Source: Pyxicephalus adspersus
Lineage: Eukaryota; Chordata; Amphibia; Anura; Pyxicephalidae
Direction of reading: 5' to 3'
DNA: 64,000 nucleotides
NCBI RefSeq assembly: GCF_032062135.1
Contig: NC_092859.1
Location: forward strand, 66,643,486-66,707,485
In this document: positions 11,966-23,165 of the stretch, in pieces
How the letters are laid out: each line of letters opens with the position of its first letter
Position numbering within the stretch: position 1 is the stretch's first letter
The notes under the pieces: generated by a model
Told to the model about the DNA's origin: nothing
The model's input: only the letters and a program-made list of their open reading frames with translations
Database searches by the model: none
Position numbers and translations under genes: made by a program

Positions 11966-12660
11966 TTAGGGTTACATAGTTACATAGTAGGTTACGTTGA
12001 AAACAGACATCAAGACCATCAAGATCAACCACTAGGGAAATAAACATATACCAGATATAAAACCCTTTAAGACATAGTTGGTCCAGAGGAAGGCAAAAAA
12101 AAAACCCTGGTACAATTTGCTTCATCAAGGGACAAAAAACTCCTTCCTGATTCAATGAGGCAATCGGATGTTCCCTGGATCAACAGACACTGTTAGTTTT
12201 ACTTTAAAGCCTTAATACCCAGGTATATTCTGTGCTTCTAGAAAAAACATCCAGCTTTTTCTTAAAGCAATCTATAGTAACTGAAACTACTTCCTGAGGG
12301 AGCCGATTCCACATTATCACAGACCTTACAGTGAAGAATCCCTTCCTTATCCGGAGTTTAAACTTCTTTTCCCTCTTGTTCTTTGTAATGATCTCAAAGT
12401 GAATAATGGGGAAGAGAGTTCTCTATATGGACCATTTAATTATTTATACGGGGTGATCATATCCCCCCTTAAACTCAAGGGAGAATAGATTCAGTTCAGC
12501 TAATCTCCCCTCATAGCTGAGCTCCTCCATTCCTTTTATTAATTTAGTTGCCCTTCTCTGCACTCTCTCCAATTCCACAATGTCCTTTTTGTGAACTGGT
12601 GCCCAAAACTGGACTGCATATTCCAGATGTGGTCTGACCAATAATTTGTACAGGGGCAGG
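11966..12660 (-). pseudogene. CR1-like LINE 3' end, RT C-terminus and tail
   Basis: Minus-strand 3' end of a CR1-like LINE. The C-terminal part of pol reads [15 protein letters not shown], then [20 protein letters not shown] and [16 protein letters not shown] (about 12640-12470). Broken frames then run into the 3' UTR. The 3' terminus is the short direct repeat GTTACATAGTTACATAG near 11972-11990, the kind of microsatellite-like tail CR1/L2 elements use instead of poly(A). It is 5'-truncated at about 12660, right beside a minisatellite. Confidence 0.85.
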
Positions 12661-12694
12661 ATAGTGTCTCCATCTCTTCAGTCTGGATGAGGGT

Positions 12695-12915
12695 AGGGTG
12701 GAGATGGCAGCAGCAGCATGAGGAGACCACAGAGTGGCAAGGTGACATAGTTTGGAGATGGCAGCAGCAGCATCAGGAGACCACAGAGTGGCAAGGTGAC
12801 ATAGTCTGGAGATGGCAGCAGCAGCATCAGGAGACCACAGAGTGGCAAGGTGACACAGTGTGGAGATGGCAGCAGCAACATCAGGAGACCACAAAGTGAC
12901 CCGGTGACAGAGTGG
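12695..12915. repeat. 54-bp minisatellite, about four units
   Basis: Unit GGAGATGGCAGCAGCAGCAT ... CAGGAGACCACAGAGTGGCA ... AGGTGACATAGT, repeated with starts near 12697, 12751, 12805 and 12859. Because 54 is a multiple of three, all frames stay open and repeat, which creates spurious ORFs. It lies between the CR1 3' fragment and the hAT remnant. Confidence 0.9.
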
Positions 12916-13059
12916 GGCGGTGGGTGGCAATACCAGTACCCGCTAACGAAGGTGGGTGAAAGAAGGAGCACTTGGCATCCGATGTGTGGCATCAGGAGGG
13001 TGGCAGCATCAGAGTAGTAGCTGAGGCAGGTAGACAGAAGAACCGGTCAAGGTTTGGGT

Positions 13060-15045
13060 GAGGGGGCATGGATCATCTAATCAGATGCATTAGGCATTGG
13101 TGGGTGGAAATCCTGGCAGATCCACGCCTGATTCATCTTGACAAAGGTCAGTCTCTCCACATTTTGGGTGGACAGGCGAGTTCTTCTTGGAGTAACTATG
13201 TAACTATGGCCCCCGCCGCACTAAACACTCGCTCTGATGCTACACTACTGGCGGGGCAGGACAGCTTTTCCAGGACAACTCGGCCAGTTGCGGCCACAAA
13301 TCCAGTTTGGCTGCCCAGTAGTCCTGTGGATCTTCAATGTTGAATGGCAGGGTGCACTCCAAGTATGCCACCACCTGTTGGTTTAGGTTCTGCTCTTTGT
13401 CTAGCTGCTGGTGAGTAGTTTCTTCACTATGCAGGTGAAGAAAGCTGCTCATCAGCGACTCTAGACTAAGGCTGCTGCTGATGGAGCTGGTACTGCTCCT
13501 GCCACCACACCCCTCCCCAGCAGCCATGGCAGTGGAACGTGAATGCAGAGGGCCCCCCTGGTCAGACCTGCGAGAGGATGGACGATGGCGCAGATAGGCA
13601 GCGGCCAACTGACTACATAGAATGTCTCTGAAGTAGTTCAGTTTGTCCTTCCTCTCAGCGGGTCTAAAAAAGGTCCCCATTTTGGACCGGTAGCGGTAGA
13701 CCCTCTGCCGAATGGTGACAATTCAACTGTCACTACGCAAGCAAGTTAGCATGCAGCGGGCCATTTGTGCAAGTGAGTCGGAGGGACTCTCTGCCCCCAT
13801 CTCCACTGCATACTGCCATGGTGTGTCTGAATCCTCTGCCTCGTCTTCCTCATCTCCCTCTTGCTCCTCTGGCTGCTCCTGCTCCTCATCTCCTGTCAAC
13901 TGAGTAGAAAAACCACTACTTGAAAAGGGAGGGACTGCAAGACCAGCAACTTGGACAGGAGCATATTCAGCTTCTGCGCCGTTGGATGAGTGCACACATA
14001 CTGTTGTCTACTGGCAATCGCTTCGGGGATCGATTGCTGAAAGAATGATAGAGGAGGAGTAGGAGGAGGAGGAGCAGGAGCTAAACCAGCACAAGATGGA
14101 ACCAGCAGAAGATGGAAATGACATACAACTCCCTTCGGCTGAGGTGGTGGAGCCTTGACTGCCTGAAACCCGGTGCGTGCCACTGGGTGATGCAGCAGTT
14201 GCTGCGGCAGGCTGGACCATCAAATCAGAGCCACGGTTCTCCAAGGCCACTTTATGGGGACCCCTGCACCACTACTTCCTGGTCAGGTAGGCTGCTGCGA
14301 AGCAGGTGGTCTACCTTGGGCACGTTTGGCTCCCGACCTCCCACTGCTGCCACCCTGCTGACTCCCAGCCATGCTACCACCTTGCTGGCTCAGCTGCTGC
14401 CTCACGGGCAAGCTGCCACCATCTTCTCCTGATCATGGAGAAGCCTCTTCTTCACCTGGCTCCCAAGTATGATCGGCTTCATCATCATCGAGTAGTTTCT
14501 GCACGTCACTGATGTCCTCCTCAACGGTCTCTGGGTCAGGACCCTGACTGCTCGCAACACAACCTTCCACGCCACTCTCCTCATCACTATTTGCCCACCT
14601 AGCGGAGGAAGCAGCGGATGTCTCCTCCAGATCTTGGCTGGGCAGAAGCTGCTGACTGTCTTCTACTAGCTCGTCCTCACTGTATAGTGGATCTGAGCCC
14701 ACAGCATACAATACTTCTGAGGGAAACGCAAAGGTTGAGGACAGGTGAGGGCACAGGGCCTGCTCCCGGGCCATGCCAGCTAAGGGTTGTGATTGACGAA
14801 CCCACCGACTGTTAGCTGGGGGTGTCTGATGTCACTTGGGATAAGATAGATGACCGAGTTAATTAATCAAGAACCGCTGGGTTGCTGGTCAAGACATGAC
14901 CACTAGATGAAACCGGGAGCTCAGGACTCTCGCTGCGACTCCTGCTGACACGCCCCCTTACTCTGCTGCGGCCTCTGCCTGTGCCAGAAACATGTAGGCC
15001 TCTGCCACTCCTCTGTGTATGGCCTAGTACTACTATGTCTGACAT
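13060..15045 (-). pseudogene. hAT transposase pseudogene
   Basis: Minus-strand hAT transposase with large losses. Likely start at 15045 (MSDIVVLGHTQRSGRGL, followed by an RGRSR-rich tail). An acidic low-complexity region follows (14774-14433). Near the C-terminus are YLECTLPFNIEDPQDYWAAK at about 13365-13300 and ASERVFSAAGAIVT at 13230-13190, then RRTRLSTQNVERLTFVKM. The last two are the hATC dimerisation motifs. Frames shift many times and most of the catalytic core is gone. GTAACTAT is tandemly duplicated at 13192-13207 inside the ERVFSAAG exon and breaks the frame. The BED finger is not visible in this copy. Confidence 0.8.
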
Positions 15046-15643
15046 ACTTTTAACTGAACTAAATAAATTAAATGCAAATTAAAACACCCCTAAAAGCGAC
15101 TAATATATTTTTCTTTTTATACTGAAATAGGCCACTAAACGCTTTTTTTGATCCCCAAATATCTTTTCCCTGCACTTGTAAATCGCTTTTCTAGCGCTGT
15201 CCCTAGCGCCTTCTGACGTCTCTCCCTGCACTAAGATGCTGTGAAATGATTCCTCCCTATCCTTTCCCTGCACTTATAAATCATTTTTTCAGTTTTTTTT
15301 CTCACAATGTGGTTTTTGCTATCACTCTCCCTAGCGCCTGCAGACGTCTCTCCCTGCACTCAGAACGCTGTAACATGCCTTAATCCAAGACGGCTGAGGC
15401 TATATATAGGGCTGTGACATTACAGGGCTGGCTGGCTGCTGATTGACTGCATGCATGACATTATGGGTCACCCCACCTTCCCAGAGTTCCCTGCCCCATG
15501 TCCTTACACATGTAGCCACCATTTCAGGAAAAATTGTGATTCGTAACCACGAAGTGCAAGAAAATTCGCATTCGTTGCGAATCAAATTTTCCCTGAAATT
15601 TGGATCGAATTCGATTTTGTCAGCTTCGATTCGCTCATCTCTA
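15046..15643 (-). promoter_or_regulatory. hAT 5' region: terminal repeat, TATA box and leader
   Basis: Upstream of the hAT start on the minus strand. The terminus TAGAGATGAGCGAATCGAAG (15643 down to 15624) fits hAT TIRs ending in GAGATGAGCGAA. A TATA box CTATATATAG lies at 15400-15409. The leader contains two copies of GTGCAGGGAGAGACGTC (about 15360 and 15232) and a third, shorter GTGCAGGGAAA word. The 8-bp target copy would be ATTAAAAC at 15644-15651, which belongs to the flanking CR1. I did not find the other end of the element. Confidence 0.65.
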
Positions 15644-15915
15644 ATTAAAACACTTCGACTTCTTGCTGCTTTTTCTATCCGTGCTAGTAGTTGATTTTCT
15701 ATTTCTTCCTTAGCACTGGGGGGCCTATAGCAGACTCCAATCCTTAATTGTGTGTTTTTCAACCCCACATTCAACTACACCCATAATTCCTCAACTTTAT
15801 TGTTCCCTCCACAATTTCTTCCTTCACATTCACTTTTAGATCACCTCTCACATACAGACAGACACCACCACCCTTTCGTTTGACTTGTCTTTACGAAAGA
15901 GAGTATACCCAGGAA
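15644..15915 (-). pseudogene. CR1 LINE endonuclease fragment
   Basis: Minus-strand match to the 764-1010 part of the first CR1 copy: the LRIGVCYRPP segment, IENQLLARIEKAA, and the upstream word rc CACATACAGACAGACACCAC. It is cut at 15643 by the hAT element, which appears to have inserted here. No GDFN part remains on the far side. Confidence 0.8.
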
Positions 15916-16287
15916 TAAAAACAGCCCAGTCATGCGAAGAAAAAAACACTAAGGATTAACTAAGGATTAATAAATATGTGTAAAGATGGGGTTTGTTTTT
16001 CCTCCCTGGGTGTCTTTCTATGTGTTCATATGGTGGCAGCCCCCTTGGGAAGTACATAAAATAAGAAAGAACAAGAAATCAGGAGTTTTGTTTGCGGCAA
16101 AATAAAATAAATTGTATTATTTATCTATAACACCAATAGATTTCCAACAGTTTAGGTTTACAGAGTATAAGAGTTTGGGTCTGTCCTATTAATGTCATGG
16201 GACTGTCAACCCTCCATCTAAACAGTATGCTTTCTAAAGTTTTAGCAAAAAAGTACTGGTAAAGCTGACGCGTTTCGCCGATTGTTA
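15916..16287. other. unannotated
   Basis: Nothing recognised apart from GACGCGTTTCGCCG at 16268, a member of the recurrent AAACGCGT motif group (see findings). Confidence 0.4.
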
Positions 16288-16427
16288 TGAAGGCAGGAAT
16301 CCGGCTGGCAGTGAGGAGGCGAGTGTACGAGCACACTCGAGTCCGGACCGCGGGAAACCGCGCTCGCTGGTCGCGCGTACTTTCACGCTTCCAGCGAGCG
16401 CGGATTTTATTGATGAATCAGGGGCCT
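16288..16427. mobile_element. partial MITE of the CCCCTGATTCATCAA family
   Basis: Right end TTATTGATGAATCAGGGG, preceded by CCAGCGAGCGCGG, which pairs with CCGCGCTCGCTGG about 30 bp upstream. The same right arm closes the complete 82-bp copy at 56589-56670. The left terminal repeat is missing here. Confidence 0.65.
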
Positions 16428-17035
16428 AGAGAGAACTGTACAGTAAAGCGCAGAGAGGTACAAATTTAGGGTACATTTTTCAGAAATTGTATATCATTCA
16501 TTGCACATGCATCATTTATTGAGGCTGGAAGTGCCCTTCTCCCATTTTCCCTTCTCTCACGGCTAAATGAGTCATCTAATGCATACTGCTGATGGCTAAT
16601 TAACCCCTGTAATGCTTAAAGGGGTTAACGGGAGAGGAGTTTCCCATCCCTGTGTCACAAATTTTTGTTCCACGGGCTCTTTCAAAAAATTTATGCAAGA
16701 AGCCTTCTCCACTCCCTTATAAGGTGGGAGACGATAGATCCGCTATTTTAATTCAGCTGCAGACTCTGCATGCTCTGTATTTTCACTCAGCCACAGCCTT
16801 ACATCTTAGGGAAAACATGGTAAGTCCTTATCACTTTACATTATCCTCCTATTATTTATCCTCCTTGCAACTTTACTAAGGGATTCCCTAAGCATTTTTT
16901 CAGAAATCATAAAAACTTCCTGATAAAATTTTGGATTTTTTTTTAATTATTAAAAGTTTTTTTATTTTTTATATACAAAACTAAATATACAAAAATATAC
17001 AAACAACATTTTTTACATAAATATTAATACAAATA
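16428..17035. other. unannotated; promoter-like block near 16700-16830
   Basis: Contains CCCTTATAAGG (16714-16724). About 95 bp downstream is ATGGTAAGT (16817-16825), a start codon fused to a consensus splice donor. I cannot assign this to a gene or family. The rest is AT-rich. Confidence 0.3.
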
Positions 17036-17079
17036 CATTCTTCTCTCTCCCTTCCTGATACTGCTTATAATATTTCAAT

Positions 17080-17421
17080 GAAAAGCCCAGGGGTTTTACC
17101 AGAACAGGAGGAGCTAATACCCCTACCTAGTTCACTCTCTGTAATATCACTTTTCAAAGCAAATAGTTGCTCAGAAGACACTCTAGGTAGTTGCGGTCTC
17201 TTAAGATATAAATTTATTTTTTCCTTTCAAACAAGCAATTGATTAGGAGATTCCTCATCATGTACTTTATAAAGATCTTTATAAAAATCTCCAAAGACAG
17301 CTGCCATTTCACATGAAAGATGCACCAAAGATCCCGGTTTATTCTTAATCTTAGATACATATGAGGCAGCTTTCACATTTTTAAATGCATTTGCCAACAA
17401 TTTACCCGGCTTATTACCCCA
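17080..17421 (-). pseudogene. L1 ORF2 continuation, linker and start of RT
   Basis: Minus-strand continuation of ORF2 beyond the piggyBac insertion: NKPGKLLANAFKNVKAASYV, then GDFYKDLYKVHDEESPNQ, LPRVSSEQLFALKSDITESE and GKTPGLFIEI. If the insertion and one TTAA are ignored, the codon phase carries straight across (KYAIFQVARQFY before, WGNKPGK after), with one stop at the junction. The GKTPG motif is the L1 GKAPGPDG region. No RT catalytic motif follows. Confidence 0.75.
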
Positions 17422-18186
17422 TTAACGTCCCTAGCGGTTCATTTCTTTCTGGATTTATGTCAAAAAGCGGTACATTTTTTTCATGAAATTTTTTTTTCAT
17501 TGTAGGCCTGTAATTCTCACCAGAATATGTTCATTGTAGGCATAACTCACCAGAATATGTCCAAACAAGAATCTGAGTAAAATAAAGTTTGAAACACAAA
17601 ATCATGTCATAATAATAATAATTAAGTTTAATAATAAACTTTAAATAAAAAACACAAAAATCTGAGGTTTTTATGATTTTTCTCATAAACTGATAAACAA
17701 CTAATAAACATCCCGGGTGTGATATATTTTGAAACAAGGGACAGCACAGAGTCCAACATCACAATCCGGGCAGTAGAACCGGGTTTCCTTTCTTATTTTT
17801 CCCCCGGTGTCATCACGTTTAGCGCAACACACCACGCACATCCTCGTTGGCGCTTCATTTCCTGAGCTTGGTGGTATGTAGTCCACAAAGTGGCGACCAG
17901 TCAGGCATTCTAGGTTCACCACCGAGGTAGCACAGCGTCCAACTCATCAAGACACAGACACAGAGACACAGAGACGCTGTTGCAGGGGGAAGACAGGAAG
18001 AGAGGAGCCTGCAGGAAGATGCGATCACTGAAGCAGAACAGAGGAGGACTACGGTAGATAAGGTAAGACTTTATTTATCATTTATTTATCGCTGCTTTAC
18101 CTACCCCGAGTGTGACTCGGGGTTACCACTTTTACCAAGTTTTTTCTACCCCGAGTCACACTCGGGGTTACCGCTAGGGAGGTTAA
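17422..18186 (-). mobile_element. 757-bp piggyBac element inserted in L1, TTAA on both sides
   Basis: Element 17426-18182 between TTAA copies at 17422-17425 and 18183-18186. The ends are CGTCCCTAGCGGTTC and its partner ACCGCTAGGGAGG. Two complementary hairpin words, CCCCGAGTGTGACTCGGGG at 18104-18122 and CCCCGAGTCACACTCGGGG at 18149-18167, lie at the right end. A consensus donor AAGGTAAG (18060-18067) faces that end. It encodes only the last 74 codons of transposase, so it is non-autonomous. It is younger than the L1 it interrupts. Confidence 0.9.
17701..17922 (-). pseudogene. piggyBac transposase C-terminal zinc domain
   Basis: 74 codons: CLTGRHFVDYIPP, then the cysteine cluster MCVVCCAKRDDTGG ... 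YCPDCDVGLCAVPCFKIYH ending RDVY at 17701. All zinc ligands expected for the piggyBac C-terminal cross-brace domain are present, unlike the copy at 3634-3987. The ATG at 17922 is simply the first in frame. The 5' coding part has been deleted and the frame abuts the 5' end sequence of the element. Confidence 0.88.
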
Positions 18187-19231
18187 TAAAACTGCCTAGC
18201 AACCTGAAAAATGGCATATTTAGCTTTGTCATCCAAAAGTTGTTTCAACTGAGACCTAAGTTGTGTCAATTGCACAGCCTGTGACTTCTATTGGGAAAAC
18301 TTATGTGCCGCCTCAAACTGGGTAATCTGGGCTAACAACTCTGTGAGTCTCCGACCCTCTCACGTTTCTTACGTGTCCAATGTGCGATTAGTTTACCTCT
18401 TTTGGTAGCCTTGTGAGCTTCCCATACATGAGCAGTATGGTCCACAACATTTTCCCTAAAAAAGAGCGCAATTCCCTAGTTATATCAGCATCAATCTCCT
18501 TATCTATTAAAAGGGAATCCTTAAGGCGCCACCTAAATGGGGGAGGGGTCGGAGACCCAAGATGCATGGAAACTTTAACTGCGGCGTGATCAGAAATAGT
18601 GCAAGAAGCTATATCAGCTTCACAGACCCTAGTTAGATGGTAATGGTCAACAAAAACCATATCAATACGAAAATAGGAATCATGTACCACTGAATAAAAC
18701 GTATAGTCCCTATCTCCCTGATGCAGAACCCGCCACACATCTTTCAATTGCATATCATGCAATAATCTTTTAAGATTACAAAGTTTTCTAAATGGGAGAT
18801 GGGATCTACCAGAAGAAGTATCTATCATAGGCTCTAACACCACATTAAAATCACCCGCTACAATCAACTTCCTGGAATCTTTTCAAATTGGGCAAGGCAC
18901 CAAGAAGAAACTGTATTTGGTTTTTATTAGGACAATAAATGTTAGCCAAAGTACAAGGTTGATTCCACAATTTTCCCTTAAGAAACAAATAGCGAACATC
19001 AGAGTCAGAAATAGAGTCGGTCAGTTCAAATTGCAAATCCCTTGCGAAAAACCACTGGGGAAAGTACTTTGAAAACAAACGGACATGAGAGTGGAAGGGA
19101 AGATGAGTCTCTTGTAAGAAAACAATATCCCCTCCCAGGGAATGCACTTCATGCAACACATGATGCCTTTTAGCAGCCGAGTGTATGCCCTTCACATTAT
19201 AGGAGATCAAGTGTGTGGATCTAGATACCAT
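18186..19231 (-). pseudogene. L1 ORF2, AP-endonuclease domain
   Basis: The endonuclease nicks target DNA for target-primed reverse transcription. Starting at 19231 the frame gives HLISYNVKGIHS (the catalytic Asn), DIVFLQETHLPF (Glu), then after a frameshift near 18860 AGDFNVVLEP (Asp/Asn), DYTFYS, RIDMVFVDH (Asp) and ISDHAAV (Asp/His). All expected metal and phosphate-binding residues are visible, so the damage is mainly frameshifts. The following linker runs to 18186, where the TTAA-flanked piggyBac element starts. Reading resumes in frame at 17421. Confidence 0.87.
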
Positions 19232-19545
19232 GAGAGAACACTTAATAGCAAACAGTATAGTACCCTCTGATCATCCTGCAATAACAATGTGACATTTTTC
19301 TGAACACAAAAACACAACCAAAAATGACAGTTTATAAACCAAAATTCCTTAAAGAAACCATAGACACAAGTACCCATGTCATATACATGGCACTGCAAAA
19401 GCAGGATACCCTGCTGGACTGAGTAATGACCAATAAAGGTCCTCACCTGTGGAGCTTGGGGATCCATGACTGACCATAGAGCCCATATGCAAAAACCAAA
19501 TTTACTAAAACTAGCAATAAGACAGCTATCCAGCTATACGCCACC

Positions 19546-20460
19546 CTATCCATCATAATATATTGGCCTAAAAAAAAACAAAAGCAAGAGAAAAATAATA
19601 GCACTCTTATGCAACCCAAAATTGATAAGTGATACCAGCAGGGAGCGCAACTGCCTGTGCCTGTCCAATGTAGATTTAGCAAGGTCTGGGTATATACTAA
19701 TGGATGCCCCATCAAATTCAAAGGTGGATACATTTTTAAATTTCTCTTGAATTGCAATTTTATCTCTGTAATAATGTAGGCAACAAATAACATCCCAAAA
19801 GGAATCAGGGGGAGCAGCCTTTGCCCTTGGAACCCTGTGTATCCTATGAAACTGAAGTGGTGCGGTGGGAGGGTAGCCCAGTATCTGATTAAAAATGCCC
19901 CCTATAGTGGATTCAAGCGCATTAGAACCAGTAGCTTCAGGGAGGCCTCTCATTCTCAAATTATTCCTCCTACTCCTGTTTTCAGCATCTTCTCGCTGGT
20001 AAAAAATGTTGCGGTGGATTTTAACTGGCCATTGTTGTGCATCCTGAAGATCTCTGATGGCCTTCTCTTGAGAGTCTAGCCTGTTTTCAACCTCCTCAAC
20101 CCTGGTCAGAGTATGGGACAGATCCGTACGCAAAGAAGCCACCTTAGATTCAAAGTACTCCTTCATGTCTGCAAACATGGAGGAAAGATCCCCCTTAGAA
20201 GGGAGGGCACGGACATGCCTAGTCAAAGACCCAGGGGAAGTAAAATTCGGATCCACAAGACTCAGAGAGGAAGGAGAATCAGGACATACTTCTCTCATTA
20301 ACTGTATTGGACTGCAATGGGGGCTCTGTAATGCTGCAGGGGAAGAGCATGTGGTGCGATCCCCCACCGGAGGATTTAAATCAGCCTGTAAGAAGGACTG
20401 AATCGAGCGTGACACAGGCGGCTTTGTTGGACCGCCTTTGCCCTGTTTCTGGACCACCAT
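19546..20460 (-). pseudogene. L1 ORF1 protein (RNA-binding coiled-coil protein), near-complete frame
   Basis: 304-codon frame from ATG at 20460. L1 ORF1p is a trimeric RNA-binding chaperone that packages L1 RNA. Residues 1-100 are Ser/Pro-rich. About 100-150 are a coiled coil (SMFADMKEYFESKVASLRTD ... VEEVENRLDSQEKAI). Then comes the RRM start, RRNNLRMRGLPEA at about 165-178, and the C-terminal domain with RIHRVPRAK, DVICCLHYYRDK and DLAKSTLDRHRQL. The frame is open throughout, although the last 25 residues are hydrophobic and unlike typical ORF1p. It may therefore end in a frameshift. ORF2 follows on the same strand about 300 bp downstream. Confidence 0.85.
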
Positions 20461-20540
20461 GTGCCAGCAGAGAGGAGAGGGTCAGGTACAGCTGCTTACC
20501 GGGACGGAAATGCGCGTGGAGCTCAAGCTAAACACATCCA

Positions 20541-21020
20541 CTCATCAGGGCAGATGAGATAGACACATGATGGCAGACTACTGCTGGAGGCTTCAACGTG
20601 ATTGTCCTGATCATAAGCATGAAAGGAAATTATACAAATGGAGTTTTTCAATGACTTCTTTGTGATTAGTTCTGCAAATATACTGAATATAGAATATATT
20701 GACATTAAGTATTTTAAAATTTATTTTTGTATACGTAAGCATATGTAGTTTAATTTTGCCTTTCATGTTTCATGTTTCATTAGTTTTCTGTGAGGTTATT
20801 ATTGAGGTCATTATTTAAAAAAACTAGAGTCAATCTAGGAAAACCAATACAATATTTGGAATCTTTGCATCAAACATAACCTAAAATGACTTTAATCTGT
20901 TTGGCAAGAAAATGTTTTTTGACCAGTGTTATCAATACAACATATTATGAATTCTGAAGAGTACCTATCTATCCCTTACTATTCAATCCTTTACCATTCC
21001 ATATTTACAGTACATCTCTG
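20541..21020. other. unannotated AT-rich stretch
   Basis: No recognised feature. The L1 5' end lies near the left boundary. Confidence 0.4.
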
Positions 21021-21327
21021 TAAGGCTTTGTACACAGGTTCAATAATTGTCATTGGAAAGGATCTTTCACAATCCTTTCCAACTGCAAAAGACTGAACGA
21101 TGCAGGAACAAGCGCAGTACATACAGCTCTATGGAGAGGGAAGGGGAAGAATGATGGAGCTGCCCTCTCTCCTCTTCACTTCCATTACAATCATTCGTTG
21201 TCTGTGGATGCGCCAGAACAGATCCATGATAAACGACGAGCGCTGTACACAAGCCAGAGGCTCATCTGATATCATTTCTGGGGTGATTTATCAGACCAGG
21301 ATCATCTGGCGTGTTTACGTAGCCTAA
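21021..21327. mobile_element. MITE with TTAGGCTxxGTACACA ends
   Basis: Left end TAAGGCTTTGTACACAGG and right end (complement) TTAGGCTACGTAAACACG form imperfect terminal inverted repeats about 307 bp apart. Internal sequence includes GAAAGGATCTTTCACAATCC, itself a short palindrome. The ends resemble a MITE family frequent in frogs. No coding capacity. Confidence 0.65.
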
Positions 21328-22187
21328 GTCTCTCTCTGGATTTGAGCTAGGAATAATACATGCTACCATTTTTGGTTTTTAGACATTTCACAGCTCATCC
21401 TACCTGACACAGAAAAATACTCCAAAATCTGTATCCACTCATCTCCAAAGATCTAATGATGTAATTTATAGCTGCATCCCATAGCTACAATATTTCCCTA
21501 GCTGTCCAAGAGGTGTACCTAAATTTGAAGAACAGCAGCAAACTGTGCCTACCCAATACTCTCTCATGAATGGAAGTGGCCAGGTGGAAGTGCCAGGTGT
21601 TGGAACATTTTCAGCATCTAGGTTTAGGTTCCAAAACAAATGCTGATGAAGAGAAAGAGGAAGGAATTGATGCTGAGTGAAGAATCTTAATCCTATCCTG
21701 CAGTATCTTGTGGATATAAACCCCAGGTAAGATATTACCGACATTACAGGTGATTGGAATGCTGAAGTTAGCAGCCAAAAAGCAAATGGAACAACAGGCA
21801 AGTTTGGCCTTGAAGAAAGAAAATAAGCTCATTAATTATAAATTATGTTAATATGTATGTTTTTAAGGTTTTTTTTACACCATACCAGATTTGCAGTGTA
21901 ATACACAGGGCAGTACACAGCCACCTGCTTGTGTGTTTGTTGTTTATGTGCTAAATGTTCATATATGTGTTTCTAATTGTCCGACAGTGATGCCTACTGT
22001 AGCTTTGCTGACATTTTTCTGTTTTTCATCGTGCAAACATTTTGTTGGTTGTTTCGCTATGATTGTGGCTCTAAAGGAAATTTCTTGTCTCATTATGATC
22101 TGAACATATATGTCTAAAAAGTATCATTTATAAAATAAATGTTTTTATCTTTCCTGTTTTTGCTTCTTGTTTACAGCTTACATTAAT
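21328..22187. other. unannotated
   Basis: No recognisable family. Short ORFs on both strands lack support. Confidence 0.4.
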
Positions 22188-22560
22188 TTAAATCATATTA
22201 TGGTCACTGCTACCTAGATTATCTTTTATATGCAAATTGGTTATAAGCTCTGCATTGTTACAAAAAATTAGGTCCAGCAGAGTATCATTTCTAGTTGGGG
22301 CCTCTATAAACTGTACTATAAAATGATCTTGTATTAAATTCATAAGTTTCCTCCCCTTTGCTGTGCCTGCAGTGCCATTACTCCAGTCAATGTCAGGGTA
22401 GTTTAAATCTCCCATTTTTAAACATTACCAGCTTTTGCAGCCTTTTCTGTCTGTGCTAGTAGTTGATTCTCTATTTCTTCCTTAGGAGGTCTGCTATAGG
22501 CCCCCACTAGGGGGCCTATAGCAGACTCCAATAATTAACTCTGTATTATCCATCCCCATA
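22188..22560 (-). pseudogene. CR1 LINE endonuclease fragment
   Basis: Third CR1 piece in the same orientation. The frame 22415-22188 has GDLNYPDIDWSNG, FIEAPTRNDTLLDLIFCNNA and SSDHNMI. GDFN is changed to GDLN. It is about 85 percent similar by eye to the copy at 1-1015. A short inverted stretch (GGGGGCCTATAGCAGAC beside GTCTGCTATAGGCCCCC) is present at about 22487-22525, probably a local foldback rearrangement. Confidence 0.85.
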
Positions 22561-23165
22561 TTCAGCTATTTCCAGGGAACCTTGGTTGGAAAACACTGCT
22601 ATAGGGTGTAAAGTGAGTGACAACCTTGAGTCTACTGGGGCTGCTGACATTGCATCTATGATGGCGGAACACAACAAAAATCTTGACCAAGTGAATAACA
22701 TGCATAAAAGTTATAAAAAATAAATTATAAATGTACTTATATTGTTATAAGTATTTTTTTTAAGTTATTAGTTTGCTGATATGGTGTCTTTAAATGTTTA
22801 TTTTTTTCAGTTTTATTATTCTTAGTTTGGCAAGGTAAATATAAAATATTTTATGTATATGCATATATTTAATAAATACTATTTCCAGCTGAATTAAACA
22901 TGGTAGCGACTCCCCTTTGCTTACCTGCTTTGTTCAGATCTTCTTATTTAGAGAAAATCAGCCAGAAAACGTTGTTGTTCTGGGCACCCAAAATGCAAAA
23001 TACCCTGCTATCAGTGTCCCATCAATACTTGAATACGTGTATATATTTTTTTAGTAAGGATTTTGTTCTCATGTAGGACTCATGCCACAGGAGCAGATGA
23101 TATTTTGCAGGTTCTTCCTTGTAGCGTAGCATAAACAATCATAGAGACTTGCACATCTTTAGTCT
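22561..23165. other. unannotated
   Basis: AT-rich. No feature recognised. Confidence 0.4.

Larger units (their letters stand above)
17036..20540 (-). mobile_element. L1 retrotransposon copy 1, truncated and interrupted
   Basis: Minus-strand L1 with ORF1 (20460-19546) and the endonuclease part of ORF2 (19231-18186). A piggyBac insertion at 17426-18182 interrupts it, and ORF2 continues at 17413-17080. The reverse transcriptase is represented only by its first part (GKTPGLFIEI near 17095), after which an AT-rich stretch with A-rich runs on the minus strand begins. Internal deletion or 3' truncation is likely. I found no target-site duplication. Confidence 0.82.

Noticed and set aside
12687..12992. 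Repetitive ORFs on both strands over the minisatellite
   Set aside because: A 54-bp unit (multiple of three) keeps all frames open; this is not evidence of a repeat protein.
15079..15086. ATTAAAAC at 15079 as the matching target copy of ATTAAAAC at 15644
   Set aside because: The sequence after 15086 has no terminal repeat matching GAGATGAGCGAA, so the 8-bp match in AT-rich DNA is probably chance.
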